Below are positions 10,024 through 20,630 of a DNA stretch of 64,000 nucleotides, one piece after another. Position 1 is the first letter of the stretch, and the number at the start of each line of letters is the position of its first letter. The notes below the pieces were generated by a model. The model saw nothing but the letters and a program-made list of their open reading frames with translations, searched no databases and was not told the origin of the DNA. Source of the stretch: Cydia pomonella (taxonomy: Eukaryota; Arthropoda; Insecta; Lepidoptera; Tortricidae); assembly GCF_033807575.1 (NCBI RefSeq), contig NC_084710.1, positions 17,526,357-17,590,356 of the forward strand, written 5' to 3'. The translations under genes were made by a program, and so were the position numbers.

Positions 10024-10206
10024 CCAGTGTTGGCCGAACGTTAACTGCAATTGACCATGTATAATTTTGGACCTGGTCTGAAATAAAGAATATGATTGAT
10101 TGATTGCTTAACCATTATAAATTGAACCATAAACCGTAACGGACGGTTACATTTTACGGTTCAATTTGTAATGGTTAATGGGCATTAATATTTCGGCCAA
10201 CACTGG
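10024..10206. mobile_element. hAT-like MITE with CCAGTGTTGGCCGAA termini
   Basis: CCAGTGTTGGCCGAAC at the left is mirrored by TTTCGGCCAACACTGG at the right. Taking the tips as CAGTGTTGGCC, the 8 bp outside are GTATCGTC (left) and GTATCCAC (right), a degenerate 8-bp duplication as expected for hAT elements. The inner part is a palindrome around ACCGTAACGGACGGTTAC. The left arm is interrupted by about 75 bp ending in GATTGATTGATTG, which looks like the tail of a small retroelement insertion. No ORF. Confidence 0.7.
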
Positions 10207-10214
10207 TATCCACA

Positions 10215-10330
10215 TTGACTCACTTGAGGTAATGTCCTATATCCCTTAGATGGGACAGAGGGCGTCTACAGTGCCCCGCCATTTGGATCGGTCTTGAGTT
10301 CGCTACAAGTTTTCCCAATAGCCTTCGCCT
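10215..10330. mobile_element. Probable LINE-derived fragment
   Basis: The run from GGTAATGTCCTATATCCC through GGGACAGAGGGCGTCTACAG to TCTTGAGTTCGC resembles a fragment I associate with abundant lepidopteran LINE-derived repeats. It is short and without a frame. The assignment rests on memory of the motif only. Confidence 0.3.
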
Positions 10331-11239
10331 CTGTAAAAATAGGCCGTCGCCAGGAGTGGTCATATATCATATGTCTAATATCTGTTACTTTCAAGATTGT
10401 GATATTTCAATAAAATTAATTTTATTTTTTAAATTACACTGCGAGTTTCATATTAAATAACTGAAAAAAAAAATGTGTTAGAAATTTCTCGTGTATTATT
10501 ATTAAAATGGAGAAAAACTACCTTCATTTATTTATGTAAGATGTGCATATTAATACGAAACAATGACATATTTGATTAATAAAAATAAACAGCGGCAAAA
10601 ATATAGCGCCATCAAGTCACGGAACAGCGCCATATTGGCCATATACGACTAATTTGAGTTAACGATGACAAAAACGTCTTGTCTTATCACTCGGGCCATA
10701 TTTTGCATGTTTTATAAGTCGTAAAACGCCCATAATGGGTTCAGGTGAGCTTTATGAACCACATTTTGTCGTTTCCATACGTAATATGACATTATAAACT
10801 GACGATTATGATTAGTGGAAGCTTTAATTAGAATTCTAGCCCATTGTTGGCGTATATACTGACGACAATGAAGTACATAAAAGTAACCATAAAAATATAC
10901 ACACAAAAACACAAACAAAAAACTTATGTTAGTTTATGCAGTATTTTAAAACTATAAGGTTGATCTGATGGAGCTGGTATTTGAAATAAAATTTTGTTTA
11001 AGTTTTTTTCAATCTTCTGGACGAATAAATACTTACCTTTTTCAATAAAATTAAAAAGATTCACGTAATAGCTTTCAAGAAAACTGGCATTTTAAGTGGT
11101 AGGATCATAATTTTTTTTTTGTGAGACAATCTTCAAATGTGTTTGACTTCATTTATTACATTCAAATAAATACATCTGTTATAGTAGCTATCTTGCAATT
11201 ATATATCATACGAGGTGCGCTATTATGGCTCCATATTTG
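10331..11239. other. No gene recognised (0.9 kb)
   Basis: AT-rich DNA. A 68-codon minus-strand frame (10712-10918) has no recognisable content. CTTCTGGACGAATAAATAC near 11010 could be a retroelement 3' remnant. Confidence 0.35.
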
Positions 11240-11420
11240 CATTATTAAATCCGCATTTTTCTATTCCCTAATCTTCTTTTTCTTTCTTCCTGTGGCGCTA
11301 AAACCCTTTGTGGATCTTGGCCTCGTTTACAGTGCTTTTCCAGTTGCTCCGGTCCTTTGCCACCTTCCTCCAATTTGTGTACTTACCAATTTTTCGAAGA
11401 TCATTTTCCACGTAGTATCC
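11240..11420. mobile_element. Possible LINE-derived fragment
   Basis: The segment TCTTCCTGTGGCGCTAAAAC, then GTGGATCTTGGCCTCG and TTGCCACCTTCCTCCA, resembles a widespread lepidopteran retroelement-derived repeat. It falls within a 131-codon hydrophobic plus-strand frame (11121-11516) that I do not believe is a gene: it is low in complexity and crosses this repeat. Confidence 0.3.
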
Positions 11421-11692
11421 ACCGTTTTTTTGACTTGCCTTGTTATATTTTGTTGGGGTTTCTTAGTTATTATTTTAGTCGCACTTGAATCCGACATATT
11501 CCCTAATCGCCCATAAAAATAAAACCTACAAAAACCTGTTTAATTCGACGTCATCTCTTCAACCCTAGTGTACTAATAATGCACTTCACGGTAGAAGCGG
11601 AAAAAGCGTACATAACTACCAGGAATTAACATTTCGCACCCTTTCATCCTACCCCAAATAATTAAAGCGGAAATGAGAGAACGGAGTCTTTA

Positions 11693-11964
11693 CTTTCAGG
11701 AAACGTCGACATTTTGTAGATAAAAAGGTATCAAATCTCTTCCGAGGTGTGATGTACCTAATTTTTTACGTTCCATTAAAATAATGTAGAAATTCATATT
11801 AAGAGCTTGCACAATATTTTAAGTAATCATCTTTCAGGAAACGTCGATATTTTGTAGATAAAAAGGTATCAAATCTCTTCCGAGGTGTGATGTACCAAAT
11901 TTTTTACGTTCCGTTAAAATAATGTAAAATTCATATTAAGAGCTTGCACAATATTTTAAGTAAT
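11693..11964. repeat. 138-bp tandem duplication
   Basis: CTTTCAGGAAACGTCGAC starts at 11693 and again, with one change, at 11831. The two units run through TCTCTTCCGAGGTGTGATGT and AAGAGCTTGCACAATATTTT and differ at only a few positions plus a small indel. No frame runs through both. A (TTTCA)n tract at about 11984-12008 after AATAAATATC looks like a retroelement tail, so the duplication may lie in a LINE 3' UTR. Confidence 0.85.
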
Positions 11965-11967
11965 GTG

Positions 11968-12012
11968 CCAATAAATATCTAATTTCAATTCATTTCATTT
12001 CATTTCATAGAT
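11968..12012 (+). repeat. (ATTTC)n microsatellite tail
   Basis: AATAAATATCTAATTTC is followed by repeated ATTTC up to CATAG. The form is that of a plus-strand LINE 3' tail with a 5-mer microsatellite. Its body may be the tandemly duplicated DNA just upstream. Confidence 0.5.
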
Positions 12013-12662
12013 TTTGGCAAATTGCGAGTTCTCAGTTCGGTGCGAACTACTAGTTATGACTCATTCACATTTTAGGACAATACCCACAGGTAGCAACTTT
12101 TTTTGTGCCAATTATTTTTAAGAGTCCTTATTCCTACAGACGAGCGTATTTTGTAAAATGCTTCCTTTTTCATTCAAGATTACGACGTAACTATTAGTAT
12201 TTATTCAAAAACTGATAACGTACTTAAATAATCGTTTCCTAAACTAGGGGCTCCAACAGTTCAAATTTTCATTTTCTCTTTTAAACCTCTTTTTTAATGA
12301 GGTTTTTTGGGAGTCTTTTCCAAATTTTGCAGTGAGATGTGGCGTTTCGGTTCTCAATTTTGCTATAAACAAGAATCATTTGGTACATGAATGACTACAA
12401 TTTGATTCAACATATCTCGTACGAGGGGCTGGAATGATTAACAATCGAAGATTCATTTGAAAAAACTGATAAAATACCTTCCGAGTTTTCTTCATTTTTT
12501 TGGCGAAAACAGGGTTTTATTATATTTTATTTCCGCAAATTGTACGCATATTTTGCTTTAAAAATAATATTATAGCAAACTGTAACTTTATGTTAACCTA
12601 TAAAAAAAAAATCGTAACTATGGGACCTACATTGCCGTAAATTTATATTTTTTTAAAACACG

Positions 12663-12727
12663 TATAAATCACCCAGCAGCGACGCCCCGCTCTCAGTCCG
12701 CGCGGAGCGCGCTTAGAGGACGGACCT
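12663..12727 (+). promoter_or_regulatory. Pol II core promoter (TATA, Inr, DPE) in copy 2
   Basis: Same arrangement as in copy 1: TATAAAT at 12663-12669, TCAGT at 12693-12697, GGACCT at 12722-12727. All three elements are preserved. Transcription would run toward the inverted array. Confidence 0.6.
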
Positions 12728-13084
12728 GTGCTCGATTGTCAGGCATTCGTTGCGATCGTAATCAGCTACAGAGTTCCGAGAAGTGCTATATACTGCGATT
12801 AGAAAATCTTAATAAAAGTTCATTTTTTACAGTATGCCTAACAGACTCGCTTATTGATGGATTTTCAGTGTTACTTTTTTTTTAATACTAAGTCGGTGGC
12901 AAACAAGGATACGGCCCGCATATGTACGCCTGCAACTCCAGAGGAGTTACATACGCGTTGCCGACCCTAACCCCCTCCCGCCCCTCGTTGAGCTCTGGCA
13001 ACCTTACTCACCGGCAGGAACACAACACTATGAGTAAGGTCTAGTGTTATTTGGCTGCGATTTTCTGAAAAACGCATTTTCACT

Positions 13085-14939
13085 TGAAATTACGTTAGGG
13101 TTTGCATTATTATTTTTGACCCGGATGAAGTCCAAGTTCTCATGATGGAGTCAGGAGTTGGTCATCAGAACTCCTAATCTACTTATTATAATCCCATCGT
13201 GTTTGGGCTCAAAAGATTTGCCCTGACGAACACCATCGATCTAGATGAGGTCCAGGGTCTCATGATGGAGTCAGGAGTTGGTCACTAGAACTCCTAATCT
13301 ACTCATTATAATTCCATCGTGTTTGGGCTCAACAGAGTTGCCCTGATGAGCACCTTCAATCTAGATGAGGTCCAGGGTCTCATGATGGAGTCAGGAGCTG
13401 GTCACCAGAACTCCTAATCTACTCATCATAACTCCATCGTGTTTGGGTTCAATAGAGTTGCCCTGACGAGCACCATCAATCTAGACGAGGTCCAGGGTCT
13501 CATGATGGAGTCAGGAGCTGGTCACCAGAACTCCTAATCTACTCATCATAACTCCATCGTGTTTGGGCTCAATAGATTTGCCCTGACGAGCATCATCAAT
13601 CTAGATAAAGTCCAGGGTCTCATGATGGAGTCAGGAGTTGGTCACTAGAACTCCTAATCTGCTCATTATAATTCCAACGTGTTTGGGCTCAAAAGATTTG
13701 CCCTGACGAGCACCATCTATCTAGATGAGGTCCAGGGTCTCATGATGGAGTCAGGAGTTGGTCACCAGAACTCCTAAACTACTCATCATAACCTCATCGT
13801 GTTTGGGCTCAATAGATTTGCCCTGACGAGCATCATCAATCTAGATAAAGTCCAGGGTCTCATGATGGAGTCAGGAGTTGGTCACTAGAACTCCTAATCT
13901 ACTCATTATAATTCCAACGTGTTTGGGCTCAAAAGATTTGCCCTGACGAGCACCATCGATCTAGATGAGGTCCAGGGTCTCATGATGGAGTCAGGAGTTG
14001 GTCACCAGAACTCCTAATCTACTCATCATAACTCCATCGTGTATGGGCTCAATAGAGTTGCCCTGACGAGCACCATCAATCTAGATCAGGTCCAGGGTCT
14101 CATGATGGACTCAGGAGTTGATCACCAGAACTCCTAGTCTATTCATCATAACTCCATCGTGTTTGGGCTCAAAAGATTTGCCCTGACGAGTACCATCGAT
14201 CTAGATTAAGTCGAGGGTCTCATGATGGACTCAGTAGTTGGTCACCAGAACTCCTAATCTATTCATCATAATGGTAATTTGATGGTGCTTGTCGGAGTAA
14301 ATCTATTGAGCCCAAACACGATGGAGTTATGATAAAGAGATTACGAGTTCTGGTGACCAACTCCTGACTCCATCATGAGACCCTGGACTTCATCTAGATC
14401 GATGGTACTCGTCAGGGCAAATCTTTTGAGCCCAAACACGATGGAATTATAATGAGTAGATTAGGAGTTCTGGTGACCAACTCCTGACTCCATCATGAGA
14501 CCCTGGACTTCATTTAGATCGATGGTACTCGTCAGGGCAAATCTATTGAGCTCGAATACGATGGAATTATAATGAGTAGATTAGGAGTTCTAGTGACCTA
14601 CTCCTGACTCCATCATGAGACCCTGGACTTCATCTAGATTGATGGTGCTCATCAGGGTAAATCTATTGAGCCCAAACTCGATGGAGTTATGATGAGTAGA
14701 TTAGGAGTTCTGGGGAGTTCTGGTGACCAACTCCTGACTCTGTCATGAGATCCTGGACCTCACCTAGATCGATGGTGTTCGTCAGGGCAAATCTTTTGAG
14801 CCCAAGCACGATGGAATTATAATGAGTAGATTAGGAGTTCTGGTGACCAACTCCTGACTCCATCATAAGAACCTGGATGGACTTCATTCGGGTCAAAAAT
14901 AATAATACAAACCCTAACGTGATTTCAAATAACACTGAA
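13085..14939. repeat. Giant inverted tandem array (120-bp unit), copy 2
   Basis: Identical in organisation to 1536-3390: about 9.5 units, an orientation switch near 14272-14279, then about 5 inverted units including the one with the 10-bp extra segment. Unit-specific variants such as CTAGATCAGG and GTTGATCACCAG occur in the same units as in copy 1. Confidence 0.9.
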
Positions 14940-14946
14940 ACTCTAT

Positions 14947-15384
14947 AGCACTAATGTGCGCAAACGATTGGCATCTTGACTACGCAGCATGGGTGCGTAG
15001 CCACCATGCCAATCGATACGACAACGAAACACTATCTGTCTCTCTCTCGTACTAATATGCACAAACGATTGGCATCTTGGCTGGGCAGCATGGGTGCGTA
15101 GCCAACATGCCAAACGTTTACGATACGACAAGGAAACACTATCTGTCTCTCTATCGCACTAATATGCGCAATCGATTGGCTTCTTGGCTAGGTATCATGG
15201 GTGCGTAGCCAACATGCCAATCGTTTACGATACGACAACGAAACACTACTCTCTCTCTATCGCACTAATATACGCAAACGATTGGTATTTTGGCTAGGCA
15301 CTAAGCAAGTGTGTGGCCAACATGCCAATCGTTTACGATACGACAACGAAACACTATCTGTCTCTCTATCGCACTAATATACTT
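14947..15384. repeat. Four tandem hairpin units, copy 2
   Basis: Matches the array at 3398-3835 unit for unit, including the same diverged third and fourth units. The identical 62-codon minus-strand frames in both copies reflect repeat identity, not protein conservation. Confidence 0.75.
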
Positions 15385-15728
15385 TATTTATACCTGCAGT
15401 CATTTAGTAACTTCTTCATTTTCCATTGGTGTGAAAGAGACAGAATAAAGAGCAAGGGTTATAGTACACTCTGTAGTCTGTACACTTAGTAGTAGTGTAC
15501 ATAAAAAAAAACTACTGTGCATATACAATAAAATAAAGAGTGCCCATATGATATCATATGACACTAAAATTAATGTTGCTTGAAATTATATTGAAAACTA
15601 TCAAGATTATTCTAGTCTGCATTGAAACGCGCGTCGCGTTGCCGGCGCTCGCGTACCGAGCGCCAACGCCATCTATCGAGCGTTATTTCGTGAAATCGGA
15701 GAACGCTCCAAGGATTAAGGGCTCTTAA

Positions 15729-16172
15729 CTTGGGAACAGTTTTTGGCGACGAATTTGTAAAGGAGCCTGATAATCATTTGGCCTTGCAGCCTAACATAAT
15801 CATAAAAAAAAAACATGTCACAATGAATTAATACACTAATCGTTAAATTTACACATTCACTGGTTAAGAAGACAAATTCATCTAAAAAAAAAACTTATTT
15901 CTGTAAATTGATATAATTAAAATTAAACTTAATACATTCCAATTATATCTCAAATAAAAAACGAAATAAAAATATTCAGATAGTATTAGGTATTTACTTA
16001 TTTTTGCCTGATTATTGTATTAAACAATGATACTCTAAATAATTTATACAGGAAGCGATGTATACTAATAAACCACAAAAAGCTTGGAATTATTACAAAT
16101 AATATTTTCCTGAAATACATCGTAATCTACCGATTACAATGAGATGAGAAATATTTTTTTCTTTATATATTT
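15729..16172. other. No gene recognised
   Basis: AT-rich DNA to the right of TTAA element copy 2. I see no repeat ends or RNA motifs. Confidence 0.35.
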
Positions 16173-16415
16173 AGCTAAAAAATGGGACTGGGCAGTACAC
16201 GTCTGCCGAATGCCGGATAACCTGTGGGCCAAAACAGCCACCCGTTGGATCCCACAAATTGTAAGGCGCCACGGTAGACCTCGTCGGAGATGGCGGGACG
16301 AGCTTGAGGCCTTTGACAGAGACTGATGGGATAATTCCGAGGATAGCGACACGTGAAAGAATAAGAGGGAGGCCTTTACCCAGCAGTGGGACAATATGGG
16401 CTCATACTAAATAAA
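16173..16415 (+). pseudogene. C-terminal end of an RTE-type LINE ORF
   Basis: The frame from 16173 encodes AKKWDWAVHVCRMPDNLWAK, then RWIPQIVRRHGRPRRRWRDE and LEAFDRD, and stops at 16324. Homology resumes in the same region as EAFTQQWDNMG up to about 16405. The pattern WAGHVCRM...RWxP...GRPxxRWxD(E)...QQWDxxG is the conserved C-terminus of RTE-like endonuclease/reverse transcriptase ORFs in insects. The upstream reverse transcriptase is missing, so this is a 5'-truncated insertion with at least one later stop. The 86-codon minus-strand frame here is a shadow. Confidence 0.8.
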
Positions 16416-16919
16416 AGGTTTACGACTCAACAATACGAACTTAACAATAGGAACTCTGAAATAATTTTTTTTTTATAACATAGGAAAGATCAGCAGAAAA
16501 GGCTTAGTGGAAAGCCAATATTTCGTTAAAATGTCCGTTATATTTTTTGGAACATACTGAGCGCATTGTGGATACATTTAGCTCCATGATTTTTTCCGGC
16601 GAATAAAGTATTTTTTGCTTTGAAGGCTTTTAGAGCTGCCGTAAAAACTAAGGCAATTTTAACCTTTTAATACCTACTTGTGAAGTTCATTTAATTTGCA
16701 TATGATTAGGCAGATAAAAGCTGTCTAGCTTCATTTGTATGATGTTAAATATTCATAAAATGATAAAGTGAATGAGTGTGTTACACTTTAAGAATATTAT
16801 ATTTTTATTGAAATATTGACTTGAAAGTCAGCTCGCCTCATTTCATTTTATACTTAGGTACTTAAGCGTGATGTGCTGATTTGAGATTTAACATTTAGTT
16901 ATGTATTTGAGTAACATTA
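16416..16919. other. No gene recognised
   Basis: AT-rich DNA downstream of the RTE fragment. Its first about 60 bases may still be LINE 3' UTR. Nothing else seen. Confidence 0.35.
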
Positions 16920-17000
16920 TGTTATCCAGAGGCCGTGAGTTCAAGTCTCACCCAAGACAGTAATATTTCCACTTTTAAATTTATTCTAAGCTTAATAACA
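16920..17000 (+). mobile_element. SINE fragment with box B-like sequence
   Basis: TTATCCAGAGGCCGTGAGTT then CAAGTCTCACCCAAGACAG looks like the 3' half of a tRNA-derived head: GAGTTCAAGTCTC is close to the Pol III box B GGTTCRANTCC. TAATATTTCCACTTTTAAAT follows. I recognise this junction from a common lepidopteran SINE. The box A half is not recognisable. Confidence 0.45.
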
Positions 17001-18429
17001 TTATATCACCGTAAAAATCTTGTAAATATAATTTAAAACGCGTTTGATCCATCATAAAACTAGTTTTGCTAAATGCTTTAAGTAAAATTAATAATATGAT
17101 ACTCGTAAACAAGTAGGTACAACGCCAGTTTTAGGTAGGTAATATGTAAAATACTTAGCTATTATATTTACGTACTTACGTAGCTAAAAATATTTGCGTG
17201 TTTCTATTGGGTCGACTGTGGTGTTGTTTTCAAGGTATATTTGAAAGTATTTGGAATAGAGATAAAGGATCTTTGCTTTATTTAGTAATTAAAACCTAAT
17301 GATTAAACTCTACACCAGTAATAGTAAGTAATCAAACGTCTAGGCATGTTTTTTTAATTAGGTGAGAACATAGGTCAGTATGGTACTACAGAGCTGAAAT
17401 TTAAAGTCGAATAAAAAGCGTCCATATTTAATAACTCGGGCTATTAATATAACAATTTTACGGGCGATCAAATTTTATACTGTTACAGCCATTAAATGTT
17501 TATCATGGGGCCTATGGAAAACTAATACGAGTAAAAAGGGAGAAGGTAACCTTGACCAGGACTGTTATGGATTTTGTTTCCTACTAAATTAAAATACCTG
17601 AATTAATATATAAAATAACAAGATAAAAAACTAAAAATCATCAAAAGGTCCAATTAATTTTCATGACAATTTGTACTACGTTTCAATAAATATTTAGGAT
17701 CACTCAAGACAACACTGTGACATTGTAACAGGTCCATTTCACACGCACACATGTCACTTGGGGTTCACATTGGGTTTGAGCCATTCGCCGTTCACCCTTA
17801 TGTTGTAAATATGTGTGTGTTGCACGTAAATACGAGGAAATCAGCGTGGTATGAACTCACAGTTTCGTCTTAGCGATTTCATCTGTACAGGTCTTTAAAT
17901 TCGCGCGGTAGTGTCGCGATGCCTTACTAGGCTAATCCCAGGTTGAAGGTAAGAAAGTATTCTCAAAAATACGACTTTAATTAAATAATAGAAGGGAAAA
18001 AATTCTGTGTAATCAACATTACGATCTCTTGCTACCAATTTTCCGCAGAACAATAAATCAGTCACTGTATTTCCTTTTAGCAGCACGACGCCGCTTTTTT
18101 AAAACATTTAAGTGACTAAATGACACCTTATAGTTGACAATAGGGCGACAATGGCTTGATATCGATGGTACATCTACGTAGGGAGGGAAAAGATCATTAA
18201 TCAAAACGTTGATGTCATAGTGAAGTCAAGACTGATAGTCCGAGCTTTGCGTGGTGTCGGGGCATTGGTTAGGATGTTATTGATTGAGCGGTTGACCTAG
18301 GACCTAGAAGTGTGATAATTAATGATATCGACTTATATACATACATGATGTCATCAATAACTGACAGACACCATTGTAAAATTTTCGCGGGTCTCAGGAA
18401 GGTGGTGAAATCATACGTGGACTGAAGAT
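17001..18429. other. No gene recognised (1.4 kb)
   Basis: AT-rich sequence with no frame above 63 codons. I see no TIR pairs, tandem arrays or RNA signals. Confidence 0.35.
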
Positions 18430-18600
18430 TAACGCTGGTTTAAAAATAAAAAATAAAAATAAATAATAAAAATAAATAATAAAAATTTATTTTCCAAAAA
18501 TTTTACAAGATTTCCTTAACCTATGACTGCCACACTAGGCTATGCCTGTGTTGTGGAGTCAGATTGAATGGTTTACTTTTAAATTGATTGCTTTACTTTT
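18430..18600 (-). mobile_element. Antisense LINE 3' end with (AATAAA)n-like tract
   Basis: An A-rich tract of AATAAAAATAAATAATAAAA type (18439-18490) is followed by TTTATTTTCC and TGACTGCCACACTAGGC. On the minus strand this reads as a retroelement 3' UTR ending in a degenerate tail. No ORF remains. Confidence 0.35.
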
Positions 18601-18659
18601 AAATTATAAGAATATAAAAATTGGCAAGATGAATAGTCGTTTGTGACAACGGTAAGTTT

Positions 18660-18765
18660 TTTTAAAGTTCTATGAACAGGCTTCCATAGGCTACGGTGAC
18701 TGCTTACTATCAGGCTTATCTGCATGCCTGCTTGTTTGCCACCGTCATATTATAAAAAAAACTGT
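18660..18765 (-). repeat. GTGGCAAACAAG dispersed repeat, minus copy
   Basis: The reverse complement reads GGTGGCAAACAAGCAGGC, then AGCAGTCACCGTAGCCTATG. It is the same family as the piece inside the twin TTAA elements (1341-1511), but retains the TAAGCAGTCACCGTAGCC part those copies lack. Confidence 0.55.
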
Positions 18766-18942
18766 CACTATTTCGAATATAAAATCGAAATACGTTTTGA
18801 AAATAGAGACATTGAATTATGACTGTATTTATACAATACATTGAATATACATAATGAATATATACAGATGATTACTATAACTAACTTTGAATATTTTAAT
18901 TTAAAAATATGTAATTTGAATATAATTATTATAAGACTGTTT

Positions 18943-19099
18943 TAATACATGAAATTGATTTTTTTTTAGTACAGAAGTCATATTGACCTACAGAAAAATG
19001 ATCAAAAATGATTCCATTTTTGAACGATTCGTAACATCATGTTCCATGTAAAGATGTGAAGAAAAGTGCGACCACTCGATCGCAAAACCGGTTTATATA
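18943..19099. repeat. Tandem duplication unit 1 (empty insertion site)
   Basis: TAATACATGAAATTGATT begins here and again at 19132 (189-bp period). This unit runs uninterrupted through AATGATTCCATTTTT and GAACGATTCGTAACATC to CGATCGCAAAACCGGTTT. Unit 2 has the same sequence interrupted at CCATTTTT by a 1.3-kb element, so unit 1 is the pre-integration state. Confidence 0.85.
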
Positions 19100-19209
19100 C
19101 ATGAAAACATAATACATGTGTGTGTAGTGTGTAATACATGAAATTGATTTTTTTTAGTACAGAAGTCAAATTGACCTACAGAAAAATTATCAAAAATGAA
19201 TCCATTTTT

Positions 19210-20540
19210 AGGGTTCCGTAGCCAAATGGCAAAAAACGGAACCCTTATAGATTCGTCATGTCCGTCTGTCTGTCCGATTCTGTCACAGCCACTTTTTTCC
19301 GAAACTATAAAAGCTATACTGTTCAAACTTGGTAAGTAGATGTATTCTATGAACCGCATTATGATGTTCACACAAAAATAGAAAAAAAACAATAAATTTT
19401 GGGGGTTCCCCATACTTAGAACTGAAACTCAAAAAATCTTTTTTCATCAAACTCATACGTGTGGGGTATCTATGGATAGGTCTTTAAAAATGATATTGAG
19501 GTTTCTAATATCATTTTTTTCTAAACTGAAAAGTTTGCGCGAGAGACACTTCCAAAGTGGTAAAAAGTGTGTCCCCCCCCCCGTAACTTCTAAAATAACA
19601 GAATGAAAAATCTAAAAAAAATATATGATATACATTGCCATGCAAACTTCCACCGAAAATTGGTTCGAACGAGATCTAGTAAGTAGTTTTTTTTTAATAC
19701 GTCATAAAAATTAAAAAAAAAAAAAATTTTTTCATCAAACCCATACGTGTGGGGTATCTATGGATAGGTCTTCAAAAATGATATTTAGGTTTTTAATATC
19801 ATTTTTTTCTAAACTGAATAGTTTGCGCGAGAGACACTTCCAAAGTGAAAAAATGTGTGTCCCCCCCCCTGTAACTTCTAAAATAACAGAATGAAAAATC
19901 TAAAAAAAATATATGATATACATTGCCATGCAAACTTCCACCGAAAATTGGTTCGAACGAGATCTAGTAAGTAGTTTTTTTTTAATACGTCATAAAAATT
20001 TAAAAAAAAATTTTTTTCATCAAACCCATACGTGTGTGGTATCTATGGATAGGTCTTCAAAAATGATATTTAGGTTTCTAATATAATTTTTTTCTAAACT
20101 GAATAGTTTGCGCGAGAGACACTTCCAAAGTGAAAAAATGTGTGTCCCCCCCCCTGTAACTTCTAAAATAACAGAATGAAAAATTTAAAAAAAATATATG
20201 ATATACATTACCATGCAAACTTCCACCGAAAATTGGTTTGAACGAGATGTAGTGAATAGTTTTTTTTTAATACGTCAATAAATTAAAAAAAAATTTTTTT
20301 CATCAAACCCATACGTGTGGGGTATCTATGGATAGGTCTTCAAAAATGATATTTAGGTTCCTAACATCATTTTTTTCTAAACTGAATAGTTTGCGCGAGA
20401 GACAGTTCCAAAGTGGTAAAATGTGTGTCCAAAGTGGTAAAATGTTGAACAAGATCTAGCAAGTAGATTTTTTTTTAATACGTCTTAAATGGTACGGAAC
20501 CCTTCATGCGCGAGTCCGACTCGCACTTGGCCGCTTTTTT
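19210..20540 (+). mobile_element. GGGTTCCGTA-family element with exact boundaries
   Basis: The left end is AGGGTTCCGTAGCCAAATGG. The right part is ATGGTACGGAACCC, then CGAGTCCGACTCGCACTTGG and CCGCTTTTTT. Comparison with the empty unit at 18943-19099 shows insertion in a run of five T with a duplicated TTTTT. GTCCGTCTGTCTGTCCG follows the left end, as in other family members. The family is very widespread in insects and I do not know its mechanism class with certainty. The interior was expanded by three and a fraction tandem units (19445-20430). The 106-codon minus-strand frame at 19093-19413 is a shadow. Other members are at 23812-24481, 26098-28246, 34492-34740, 47655-47962, 49916-50028 and 50080-50410. 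Confidence 0.8.
19445..20430. repeat. About 285-bp tandem units inside the GGGTTCCGTA element
   Basis: CATCAAAC plus CATACGTGTGGGGTATC starts at 19445, 19733, 20018 and 20301, giving periods of 288, 285 and 283. Each unit carries TTTGCGCGAGAGACACTTCC, GTGTGTCCCCCCCC, then TTGCCATGCAAACTTCCACC and GAACGAGATCTAG. The fourth unit is truncated within GTGTGTCC. Length differences come from A/T and C homopolymers. Confidence 0.85.
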
Positions 20541-20630
20541 GAACGATTCGTAACATCATGTTCCATGTAAAGATGTGAAGAAAAGTGCGACCACTCGATC
20601 GCAAAACCGGTTTGTATATTCCTCACAGTA

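Larger units (their letters stand above)
12118..15728. mobile_element. 3611-bp non-autonomous TTAA element, copy 2
   Basis: This is the same sequence as 569-4179 at a constant offset of 11549. I noticed no mismatch or net indel, including through homopolymers and the 120-bp arrays. TTAA borders lie at 12118-12121 and 15725-15728. The flanks (ATTATTTT on the left, CTTGGGAACAG on the right) differ from those of copy 1, which rules out a simple larger duplication. Because the tandem units in one copy differ among themselves but match unit for unit between copies, the copies separated recently or have been homogenised. The same parts are present: promoter 12663-12727, inverted array 13085-14939, hairpin array 14947-15384. 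Confidence 0.85.
19132..20618. repeat. Tandem duplication unit 2 (filled site)
   Basis: Same sequence as 18943-19099, with single-base differences (for example CAAATTGACC for CATATTGACC), but split by the insertion at 19210-20540. After the insertion it resumes at GAACGATTCGTAACATC (20541) and runs to AACCGGTTTGTATA. Confidence 0.85.

Noticed and set aside
11121..11516. A 131-codon hydrophobic plus-strand frame with possible membrane segments
   Set aside because: Low-complexity AT-rich sequence overlapping a LINE-like fragment; no start context, partner exons or known family.
569..15728. A single larger segmental duplication as explanation for the twin elements
   Set aside because: Homology stops at TTAA on both sides of both copies and the flanks are unrelated, which fits two insertions better.
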